DNA of 11,993 nucleotides from positions 1-11,993 of the forward strand of contig CBDVEQ010000073.1 of NCBI GenBank assembly GCA_965373045.1, read 5' to 3'. The notes beneath the pieces are model-generated. The model saw nothing but the letters and a program-made list of their open reading frames with translations. It was not told the origin of the DNA and made no database searches. Of this stretch, positions 6,661-11,993 are shown one piece after another. Source of the stretch: DAOVDI01 sp965373045. Its GTDB lineage: Bacteria; Acidobacteriota; Aminicenantia; Aminicenantales; Aminicenantaceae. The translations under genes and the position numbers were made by a program. Position 1 is the first letter of the stretch. The number at the start of each line of letters is the position of its first letter.

Positions 6661-6666
6661 GAGGAG
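6661..6666 (+). promoter_or_regulatory. Ribosome binding site selecting the transketolase start
   Basis: GAGGAG ends 8 bases before ATG at 6675. The in-frame ATG at 6654 lies upstream of this site and has no Shine-Dalgarno of its own, so 6675 is preferred. Confidence 0.7.
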
Positions 6667-6674
6667 ATGTCTAT

Positions 6675-8507
6675 ATGACCAAAAAAGAGTCCCTGGAAAA
6701 AATTGCAAAGAAACTTCGTATTCAGGCTATTAAGATGACCACAGAATCAGCATCCGGGCATCCCACAACCTGTATGTCCATAGCCGAACTGACAGCCTGC
6801 CTCTTTTTTGATGAGATGCAGTATAACATCCATGACCCGTTTGATTGGGCAAATGATGAAGTCATACTTTCAAAAGGGCACGCAGCACCGATACTGTGGG
6901 CGGCCTATGCTGAAGCAGGAATTTTTCCTGAGAAAAATCTGAAAAATTTAAGAAAGATAACCAGTCCCCTGGAAGGACATCCTACGCCCCGCATGAAATG
7001 GATCAAGGCCGCAACTGGGTCGCTGGGCCAGGGATTGTCTGTGGGTGTCGGTATGGCGGCTGCTCTCAAATTAGGAAAATCTCCCCGGCGGGTATATGTG
7101 ATATTAGGTGATGGAGAGTGTGCCGAAGGATCGATCTGGGAAGCTGCCAACAGCGCCTATGATTTGAAACTGAACAATCTCTGTGCCATCGTCGATATCA
7201 ACCGGCTTGGACAGTCAGAGCCGACCATGCACGGTCATGATATCAATTCCTATGAAAAAAAGTTCAAAGCGTTTGGGTGGGAAGCTATAAAGATCGACGG
7301 ACATAATATAGATAACATTCTGAAAGCATTTAAAACGGCGCGAGCCTCGGATAAACCGACTGTGATCCTGGCCAAAACCATTAAGGGGAAAGGGGTTTCT
7401 TTCCTGGAAGATAAAAACGGATGGCACGGTAAACCATTGAAAAAGGAGGAGATGGTACGAGCGCTGGCTGAACTTGGTCCGATGCCGGATGTAGATGCTA
7501 AAAAATATGTTAAAAAACCAAGACCAAGAAAGAATCCCTATAAGGGAGGGCGTTTTAATTTTAAAAGAAACAACTATCCGGACAAAACAGCCACACGGCG
7601 TGCCTATGGAAATGCTCTTGTTTCCCTTGGAAGAATACATAACAGGGTGGTTTCTATTGATGGGGATGTGAAAAATTCAACCTATGCCGATGATTTTTTT
7701 AAAGCTTTTCCGAAAAGATCCTTCCAGTCCTATATTGCAGAGCAGAATATGGTAGGAATGGGGATCGGACTTTCAGCCAAGGGTTTTATACCCTATATGG
7801 CTACATTTGCGGCATTTTTAAGCCGGGCGCATGACCAGATTCGTATGGCTGCATATTCAATGGCCAATCTTAAAATTGTCGGTTCTCATGTAGGTGTAAG
7901 TATCGGAGCGGACGGGCCATCACAGATGGGGCTTGAAGATCTGTCTATTTTCAGGCCCATACCAGGATGTGTTGTGCTCTATCCGTCAGATGCTGTTTCA
8001 ACCGAGGCCTGTGTTGAGTCCTTGGCCCGGCATAAAGGTCTTTCCTATCTTAGGACATCCAGGCCTGCGATGGCAGTCCTTTATAAAAAGGACGAGAAGT
8101 TTCCCATAGGCGGGTCCAAGGTCTTGAAACGCAGCAGGAACGACAATGTAACAGTCATTGCAGCAGGAATCACGGTCCACGAAACTTTAAAGGCTTATGA
8201 AATTTTGAAGAAAGAATGGATTTTCATCAGGGTGATCGATGCCTATTCAGTCCAACCCATTGACCAGGTGGGTATTCAACGGGAGATCAGGTCCGGAGGG
8301 AATAAAGTCGTTGTTGTCGAAGATCACTTTCAGAACGGGGGACTGGGTGATGCTGTAAGTTCAGCGCTGGCCGGGGAAACGAAAATTGTTCATTTGGCTG
8401 TCAAAAATCTGCCACGGTCAGGCCAACCAAATGAACTGTTGGACAAGTACGGGATCAGTGCCAGTAATATCATTTCCGCTGTAAAAAAAGTCTATAGAAA
8501 TCTATAG
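6675..8507 (+). CDS. tkt: Transketolase, full-length
   Basis: The 610-residue enzyme transfers two-carbon ketol units between sugar phosphates in the non-oxidative pentose phosphate pathway, using thiamine diphosphate and a divalent metal in the cytoplasm. Visible motifs are SGHP (27-30), KGHAAP (67-72), the ThDP/metal motif GDGE (146-149) with DIN (174-176), WHGKP (250-254), AEQN (355-358, the activating glutamate), GADGPSQ (411-417) and a C-terminal domain with VEDH. Both halves are fused in one chain. Many details (NRLGQS, FRPIP, PSQ instead of the PTH of enterobacterial enzymes) resemble the animal-type TKT, which is also about 620 residues. The Glu usual in GEDGP is Ala here. Start at 6675 is chosen from the ribosome binding site; an upstream ATG would add seven residues. 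The last codons and the stop lie in a 10-base tandem repeat. Confidence 0.95.
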   Translation: MTKKESLEKIAKKLRIQAIKMTTESASGHPTTCMSIAELTACLFFDEMQYNIHDPFDWANDEVILSKGHAAPILWAAYAEAGIFPEKNLKNLRKITSPLEGHPTPRMKWIKAATGSLGQGLSVGVGMAAALKLGKSPRRVYVILGDGECAEGSIWEAANSAYDLKLNNLCAIVDINRLGQSEPTMHGHDINSYEKKFKAFGWEAIKIDGHNIDNILKAFKTARASDKPTVILAKTIKGKGVSFLEDKNGWHGKPLKKEEMVRALAELGPMPDVDAKKYVKKPRPRKNPYKGGRFNFKRNNYPDKTATRRAYGNALVSLGRIHNRVVSIDGDVKNSTYADDFFKAFPKRSFQSYIAEQNMVGMGIGLSAKGFIPYMATFAAFLSRAHDQIRMAAYSMANLKIVGSHVGVSIGADGPSQMGLEDLSIFRPIPGCVVLYPSDAVSTEACVESLARHKGLSYLRTSRPAMAVLYKKDEKFPIGGSKVLKRSRNDNVTVIAAGITVHETLKAYEILKKEWIFIRVIDAYSVQPIDQVGIQREIRSGGNKVVVVEDHFQNGGLGDAVSSALAGETKIVHLAVKNLPRSGQPNELLDKYGISASNIISAVKKVYRNL

Positions 8508-8550
8508 GAGTCTATCGAAGTCCGTAGAAGTCCATAGGAGTCTATTGAGG
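8491..8550 (+). repeat. 10-base tandem repeat family C, copy 3 (six units)
   Basis: Six consecutive 10-base units: TCTATAGAAA, TCTATAGGAG, TCTATCGAAG, TCCGTAGAAG, TCCATAGGAG and TCTATTGAGG. The array begins inside the transketolase gene; its TAG stop (8505-8507) is bases 5-7 of the second unit. There are no spacers, so it is not a CRISPR. Confidence 0.9.
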
Positions 8551-8586
8551 TCAAAGACGGCTTCGCCAGGGAGAAAAAGATAGAGA

Positions 8587-8613
8587 GCCCAAAGCCCAAA
8601 GCAGCTTGGCCCA
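8587..8613 (+). repeat. Dispersed repeat family B, copy 2 (short)
   Basis: 27 bases from GCCCAAAGCCC to GGCCCA, differing at one base from the corresponding part of copy 1 and oriented like copy 3 at 9531-9581. Confidence 0.7.
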
Positions 8614-8628
8614 AAGTCATTTAATTTA

Positions 8629-8656
8629 CGTCATTCCCGTGGAAACGGGAATGACG
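8629..8656. repeat. Palindromic repeat family A, copy 2
   Basis: A perfect 12-base inverted repeat, CGTCATTCCCGT / ACGGGAATGACG, around loop GGAA (8641-8644). It is the longest and most symmetrical of the three copies. No T-run follows, so a terminator role is unlikely; an mRNA-stabilising hairpin is possible. Confidence 0.8.
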
Positions 8657-8706
8657 GAGAGGCGAAAAAACGAGGAGATAGGAGAGGTTGAGAGAATGCT
8701 AAAAGC

Positions 8707-8724
8707 ACTTGAATCCTCGAACCC
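8707..8724 (-). repeat. Short repeat family E, copy 2 (inverted)
   Basis: TTGAATCC-TCGAACCC (8709-8724), preceded by AC, is two 8-base units. Its reverse complement matches 15 of 16 bases of 9599-9614. The two copies are inverted relative to each other and flank the nuclease gene. Confidence 0.55.
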
Positions 8725-8739
8725 TTTACATTAACTAAA

Positions 8740-9537
8740 ATGAAATTAACTGGACGTAAAAAGACTCATCTTATTTTATTGGCTGCTGGTGTTTTATTGG
8801 TTGTAATCTGTCTCGTCTCATACTCCTATGTTGATGAGCCGGCTGGTGATTCGTCGCGTCTTCCAGAGACAGCAATAGTAACAGTTGTCTATGATGGGGA
8901 TACCATCGGGATAAGGGCTGGAAGACATTTTGAAAAAAAACTCCGTCTTCTGGGGATAGATACGCCGGAGCTGTCTGATTCCAGGGAAGAAGTGCTGTTT
9001 AAGGCGCATATCGCTAAACGCTTTTCATTTATTCATCTTTATCGCCAAAAGATAAAATTGACTTATGACTGGCCCCTCGAGGATCGATATGGAAGGATTC
9101 TAGCCTATGTTTGGACAGAAAAAACAGGGCTCTTCAACCGTTTTATTCTGGAAAAAGGCTTTGCATCCGTGTTTCGAAAATATCCTGTCAAGTACCAGGA
9201 GGAATTCCTTCGTGCAGAAAGGAAAGCGCGACAGGAGCATCAAGGATTTTGGAGTGACGGGGATTATCCAATTATCCCGGCAGAGGGAGCAAAAAACCAT
9301 ATCGGCGAGCTTTTTTCTGTGAGTTTTTTTTGTAGTGAGACCTTTCTTTCGAATAAATTTCTCTATCTGAAAGGAAAACATTTTTCCGCTTTGATCCCAG
9401 TACGGTATTTGGACACATTTCAAAAGCTTGAACAATACAGAAGGCGGTACTTGACCGTAACGGGCCTGATAGAGGAATACAAAGGACAACCCCAGATTAT
9501 GATTTTCCTTCCGAAACAGATAAGGGAGGAAGGCTAA
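8740..9537 (+). CDS. Membrane-anchored staphylococcal-type nuclease with OB-like tail
   Basis: The 265-residue product has an N-terminal signal anchor (about 10-29) and a thermonuclease (SNase) domain at about 44-172. All the family's catalytic positions can be placed: DGDT (52-55, calcium ligand), R69 and D74/E77 in RLLGIDTPE, and R119 in DRYGR. SNase enzymes cleave DNA and RNA with calcium; this one would act in the periplasm or outside the cell. A C-terminal segment (about 186-260: FLYLKG, YLTVTGLIEEYKGQPQIMI, LPKQI) resembles the OB-fold found after some SNase domains. No strong ribosome binding site precedes ATG 8740, and the spacer upstream is filled with repeats, so the exact start is less certain. 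The TAA stop falls in repeat B copy 3. Confidence 0.88.
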   Translation: MKLTGRKKTHLILLAAGVLLVVICLVSYSYVDEPAGDSSRLPETAIVTVVYDGDTIGIRAGRHFEKKLRLLGIDTPELSDSREEVLFKAHIAKRFSFIHLYRQKIKLTYDWPLEDRYGRILAYVWTEKTGLFNRFILEKGFASVFRKYPVKYQEEFLRAERKARQEHQGFWSDGDYPIIPAEGAKNHIGELFSVSFFCSETFLSNKFLYLKGKHFSALIPVRYLDTFQKLEQYRRRYLTVTGLIEEYKGQPQIMIFLPKQIREEG

Positions 9538-9581
9538 AGGCCAATGCAAAAGAGGCCCAAAGCTAAAAGCAGCTTAGCCCA
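9531..9581 (+). repeat. Dispersed repeat family B, copy 3
   Basis: 51 bases matching the reverse complement of 979-1029 at 48 positions. It begins inside the nuclease gene and supplies its TAA stop (9535-9537). The corresponding triplet in copy 1 is CAA, so one of the three differences creates the stop. Confidence 0.75.
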
Positions 9582-9598
9582 AGGGCATTAAAATTTAA

Positions 9599-9623
9599 GG
9601 ATTCGAGGATTCAAGGGTTCGAG
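9599..9623 (+). repeat. Short repeat family E, copy 1
   Basis: Three 8-base units in tandem, GGATTCGA, GGATTCAA and GGGTTCGA, then G. Confidence 0.6.
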
Positions 9624-9631
9624 TGAAAAGA

Positions 9632-9676
9632 AACTCAATAAACCCAATAAGCTCAATGAACCCAACGAACCCAATA
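9632..9676 (+). repeat. 9-base tandem repeat family D (five units)
   Basis: Five units near AACCCAATA: AACTCAATA, AACCCAATA, AGCTCAATG, AACCCAACG, AACCCAATA. Because the unit is a multiple of three, the frame stays open and would encode an Asn-Pro/Ser-Ile/Met/Thr tripeptide series if translated. Confidence 0.8.
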
Positions 9677-9678
9677 AA

Positions 9679-9706
9679 CTGGATTCCCGTTTCCACGGGA
9701 ATGACG
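9679..9706 (+). repeat. Palindromic repeat family A, copy 3
   Basis: CTGG, then stem ATTCCCGT / ACGGGAAT (9683-9690 and 9695-9702) with loop TTCC, then GACG. It ends exactly where the Shine-Dalgarno of the GlcD-type gene begins. Confidence 0.75.
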
Positions 9707-9711
9707 GAGGG
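9706..9711 (+). promoter_or_regulatory. Ribosome binding site selecting the GlcD-type start
   Basis: GGAGGG ends 4 bases before ATG at 9716. It shares its first base with palindromic repeat A copy 3 and decides in favour of 9716 over the upstream in-frame GTG at 9623. Confidence 0.75.
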
Positions 9712-9715
9712 CGAA

Positions 9716-11149
9716 ATGAATAAGATCGGAAAACTTGATGGGAAAATTATTAATAAGTTAAAAGGGATTGTTGGTGAAAAGCATGTGATCACAGATCAGG
9801 AGCATATGGAGGATTATTCCCATGATGAGTTTTCTCTGTCGGATATCAGCCGGATGCCCGAGGCGGTTGTAAAGCCCGCCTCTGTGCAGGAGATTACAGA
9901 AGTTGTAAAACTGGCAAACTCAGAGAAGTTTCCTTTGACTCCCAGGGGAGGAGCTACCGGGCTTTGCGGAGGATGTATCCCATCGGCCGGAGGAATCGTG
10001 ATATCGCTTGAACGCATGAATAATATCATCGAGATTGACAAGCACAATCAAATGGCTGTTGTTGAAGCCGGCGTGACGCTTATGGATTTTTATGAAGCCG
10101 TGGAAAATGAAGGATTGTTTTTCCCCCCTCATCCCGGGGAGGAAAGCGCTTTTATGGGAGGTGTGATCGCGACCAATGCCGGAGGGGCGAGGGCTGTTAA
10201 ATACGGGGTTATTCGCAATTATGTACGAGGGCTTGAAGTGGTTCTCCCCTCAGGAAAGATAATCCATCCCGGCGGCAAACTCATGAAATCAAGCACAGGC
10301 TATAATCTAATGAATCTTTTTATAGGGTCTGAGGGGACTTTAGGGATTATCACCAGAGCTGTGATCCAGCTTATGCCTGCGCCGAGGGAATCCAGATCCC
10401 TGATCATTCCGTATGACAGTCTTGAGGAGGCGATCGAAACAGTACCAATACTGATGAGCAGCAAGATTATTCCACTTGCAGTGGAATTTATCCCCAAAGA
10501 TGTTATTCAGATCACAGAGCGATTTCTGAATAAAAAATGGCCCAGTACAGATGGCAATACATATCTTCTGATTATTCTGGATGCAGACAGCCGTGGAGAA
10601 ATGGACCGCTTGTCTGAGACCGTGGCAGAGATCTGTTTAAACAAAGGAGCCCTGGATGTTTTTGTAGCGGACAATCCCCAAAAACAGGAACAGGTCTTGG
10701 AGATTAGGAGTAAGATCTACGAGGCCATCAAGTCCGTCACCCTGGAGATCCTGGATATTGTTGTTCCCAGGGCGGAAATTGCGCTTCATGTGAAAAAAGT
10801 GCAGGAGGTCGCCGCAAAATATGATATCTGGCTTCCTACATTCGGTCATGCAGCAGATGGGAATGTTCATACCCATATCATGAAAGTAAAACTGGTTGAT
10901 GGACGCATCATTCCCTTTCCTGAGAAAGAATGGGCGGTAAAAATGGACAAGGTAAGAGAAGAGCTCTATCAAGACTGTAAAATCAGGAAAGGAATGATAT
11001 CAGGCGAACATGGGATCGGAATCGTAAAAAAGCCTTATTTATCTCTTGTCCTTGATGATGCCGAGATCCAGTTGATGAAAGGGATCAAAAGAGTTTTTGA
11101 TCCAAATAATATTCTTAATCCTGGAAAAATTTTTGATTTGAAGCCATAA
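9716..11149 (+). CDS. FAD-linked oxidase of the GlcD / D-lactate dehydrogenase family
   Basis: The 477-residue product oxidises a 2-hydroxy acid (glycolate, D-lactate or a related compound) to the keto acid with FAD. The FAD-binding half shows PRGGATGLCGGCIP (77-90), NAGGARAVKYG (154-164) and LFIGSEGTLGIIT (201-213). The C-terminal half has GHAADGNVH (377-385) and SGEHGIG (429-435), whose His and Glu residues bind a metal in this family, and it ends with the typical DPNNILNPGK (462-471). Length is normal for GlcD. ATG 9716 is chosen because of the ribosome binding site and because the longer frame from GTG 9623 would add 31 residues encoded by tandem repeats. No GlcE or GlcF partner is in the window, so the electron acceptor and exact substrate remain open. 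Confidence 0.9.
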   Translation: MNKIGKLDGKIINKLKGIVGEKHVITDQEHMEDYSHDEFSLSDISRMPEAVVKPASVQEITEVVKLANSEKFPLTPRGGATGLCGGCIPSAGGIVISLERMNNIIEIDKHNQMAVVEAGVTLMDFYEAVENEGLFFPPHPGEESAFMGGVIATNAGGARAVKYGVIRNYVRGLEVVLPSGKIIHPGGKLMKSSTGYNLMNLFIGSEGTLGIITRAVIQLMPAPRESRSLIIPYDSLEEAIETVPILMSSKIIPLAVEFIPKDVIQITERFLNKKWPSTDGNTYLLIILDADSRGEMDRLSETVAEICLNKGALDVFVADNPQKQEQVLEIRSKIYEAIKSVTLEILDIVVPRAEIALHVKKVQEVAAKYDIWLPTFGHAADGNVHTHIMKVKLVDGRIIPFPEKEWAVKMDKVREELYQDCKIRKGMISGEHGIGIVKKPYLSLVLDDAEIQLMKGIKRVFDPNNILNPGKIFDLKP

Positions 11150-11158
11150 CAGAATAAT

Positions 11159-11187
11159 TTGAACTTTTCTTTCAGCTATTATATTAT
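11159..11187 (+). promoter_or_regulatory. Sigma-70-type promoter of the VPS10-like gene
   Basis: TTGAAC (11159-11164), a 17-base spacer and TATTAT (11182-11187). The -35 box is identical to that of the DUF5916 gene. The predicted start near 11194 places the hairpin at 11200-11224 at the very beginning of the transcript. Confidence 0.6.
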
Positions 11188-11199
11188 CTTTTTCTCTGC

Positions 11200-11224
11200 A
11201 AAATGCCCTTTTTCATGGCATTTT
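11200..11224. terminator. Stem-loop, possible terminator of the GlcD-type gene
   Basis: AAAATGCC (11200-11207) and GGCATTTT (11217-11224) form a perfect 8-base stem with a 9-base loop. The A-rich left arm and T-rich right arm resemble a bidirectional intrinsic terminator, though the tract is broken by AG before TTTC. Because it lies downstream of a good promoter, it may instead be a 5' leader hairpin of the VPS10-like gene. Confidence 0.45.
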
Positions 11225-11255
11225 AGTTTCAATAATGATCATGGAGGGAATACAT

Positions 11256-11993
11256 ATGAAAAAATGCAGTCTTTTCATCTTGGTTTTGATGATCAGTGCG
11301 TCCCTTTGTTTTTCCACAAGTCGAAACGAGTCAGATAAACCGATCCTTGATCCATTGCTTTTTTCCAATCTGGAGTGGCGCAATATCGGTCCTGCCAATA
11401 TGATGGGCCGTGTTGCGGATATTGAGGGAGTACCGGGAAATCCTAATATTGTTTATGTGGGAACAGCCTCAGGTGGTTTATGGAAGACAGCCAATGGTGG
11501 TGTAACATGGACGCCTATATTTGAAAGACAACCTGTTGCTTCGATCGGGGATATCGCTTTGGAGCCCGGAAATCCTGATGTCATCTATGTAGGGACAGGC
11601 GAGTCAAATGTGCGCAACAGCGTGTCTTACGGAAACGGAATTTATAAATCAACGGATGGTGGAAAGACCTGGCGACATCTCGGACTGCATGATACAAGGC
11701 ATATATCTCGGATCGTTATCAATCCAAAGGACAGGAAAACTATTTATGTCGGGGCTCTCGGCCATGCCTATGGACCCAACCGCCAGAGGGGTGTGTTTAT
11801 GTCGCAGGACGGAGGACAGAGCTGGAAAAAAGTCCTTTATATTGATGATCGCCATGGTGTTGCTGATATGGATATCAATCCGGAAAATCCCAATATTGTT
11901 TTTGCAGCACTGTGGAGATTTGAGAGAAAACCATGGACCTTCATAAGCGGGGACGAACAGGGCGGTTTATACAGATCGGTAGATGGTGGTTTA
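11256..11993 (+). CDS. Secreted VPS10/sortilin-like Asp-box protein, 5' end only
   Basis: The frame is open from ATG 11256 to the right edge (246 codons visible). GGAGGG at 11243-11248, 7 bases upstream, supports the start. Residues 1 to about 20 are a signal peptide. The region from about 39 opens with LEWRNIGPANMMGRVADIEG, typical of large bacterial proteins annotated as VPS10/sortilin-like or glycosyl hydrolase-like. Asp boxes of a beta-propeller follow: TANGGVTW (78-85), STDGGKTW (132-139), SQDGGQSW (183-190) and the start of another (SVDGGL), alternating with NPNIVYVGT/NPDVIYVGT strands. By family knowledge such proteins are around 1000 residues and secreted. The fold is clear, but a glycosidase activity should not be assumed from the propeller alone. 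Confidence 0.88.
   Translation, partial: MKKCSLFILVLMISASLCFSTSRNESDKPILDPLLFSNLEWRNIGPANMMGRVADIEGVPGNPNIVYVGTASGGLWKTANGGVTWTPIFERQPVASIGDIALEPGNPDVIYVGTGESNVRNSVSYGNGIYKSTDGGKTWRHLGLHDTRHISRIVINPKDRKTIYVGALGHAYGPNRQRGVFMSQDGGQSWKKVLYIDDRHGVADMDINPENPNIVFAALWRFERKPWTFISGDEQGGLYRSVDGGL

Larger units (their letters stand above)
6238..6674. other. 437-base intergenic region with several secondary structures
   Basis: No convincing coding frame is seen here. From left to right it holds a degenerate repeat B fragment and repeat C copy 2 (6240-6288), an AT-rich stretch with two ATTATTCA motifs, a long imperfect hairpin (6405-6503), nested inverted repeats (6514-6642), and the transketolase ribosome binding site. 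A weak promoter candidate, TTCGGA (6581-6586) with TATATA (6605-6610), overlaps the inner inverted repeat. No clear terminator for the DUF5916 gene is visible. Confidence 0.6.

Noticed and set aside
7215..7640. 141-residue open frame on the minus strand
   Set aside because: It is antisense to the central part of transketolase and is a shadow of that coding sequence.
8491..8550. Regular short repeats as a possible CRISPR array
   Set aside because: The 10-base units are directly adjacent with no spacers, and there are no cas genes.
8629..8656. The 12-base perfect palindrome as a transketolase terminator
   Set aside because: No T-run follows on either strand, and the same palindrome occurs before gene starts, so it is better described as an intergenic repeat.
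9100..9549. 149-residue open frame on the minus strand
   Set aside because: It lies antisense to the nuclease gene, whose catalytic motifs are all intact, and its own sequence shows no recognisable domain or ribosome binding site.
11608..11946. 112-residue open frame on the plus strand
   Set aside because: It is an alternative frame inside the VPS10-like gene, whose Asp boxes are continuous in the other frame.

Overview
The window looks like a chromosomal segment of a Gram-negative environmental bacterium with moderate GC. One gene encodes a DUF5916-type outer-membrane beta-barrel, and most of the products carry Sec signal peptides. The mix of families (DUF5916/CBM9-like barrel, VPS10/sortilin-like Asp-box protein, six-bladed beta-propeller next to a thioredoxin-like protein, secreted vWA protein) would fit a lineage such as Candidatus Aminicenantes or a relative of Acidobacteria. 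That placement is inference from gene content only. No phage, plasmid, transposase, CRISPR or biosynthetic locus is visible.

Layout. 1-855 (+): the 3' end of an NHL/6-bladed beta-propeller gene overlaps a small secreted thioredoxin-fold protein. 856-1138: a block of dispersed repeats, then tRNA-Arg(CCG). 1155-3953 (-): a two-gene operon. The promoter-proximal gene encodes a secreted zinc phospholipase C/S1-P1-like domain, Ig-like domains and most of a vWA domain. The distal gene encodes the missing last part of a vWA fold, a membrane segment and a cytoplasmic FHA domain. 3954-4170: divergent promoter region. 4171-6237 (+): DUF5916 outer-membrane protein. 6238-6674: a 437-base intergenic region with a long imperfect hairpin and nested inverted repeats. 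6675-8507 (+): full-length transketolase of the vertebrate-like type. 8740-9537 (+): membrane-anchored staphylococcal-type nuclease with an OB-like tail. 9716-11149 (+): GlcD-type FAD-linked oxidase. 11256-11993 (+): the start of a secreted VPS10-like Asp-box protein, cut by the window edge.

The genes do not form one pathway. They read as a housekeeping set (tRNA, transketolase, GlcD) interleaved with cell-envelope and secreted proteins. The most distinctive features are (1) a vWA domain that appears to be divided between two adjacent secreted or membrane proteins, the second carrying a cytoplasmic FHA domain, and (2) a set of at least five short repeat families packed into the spacers between the plus-strand genes. 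These repeats reach into genes: they supply the stop codons of three of them and the Shine-Dalgarno sequence of a fourth.
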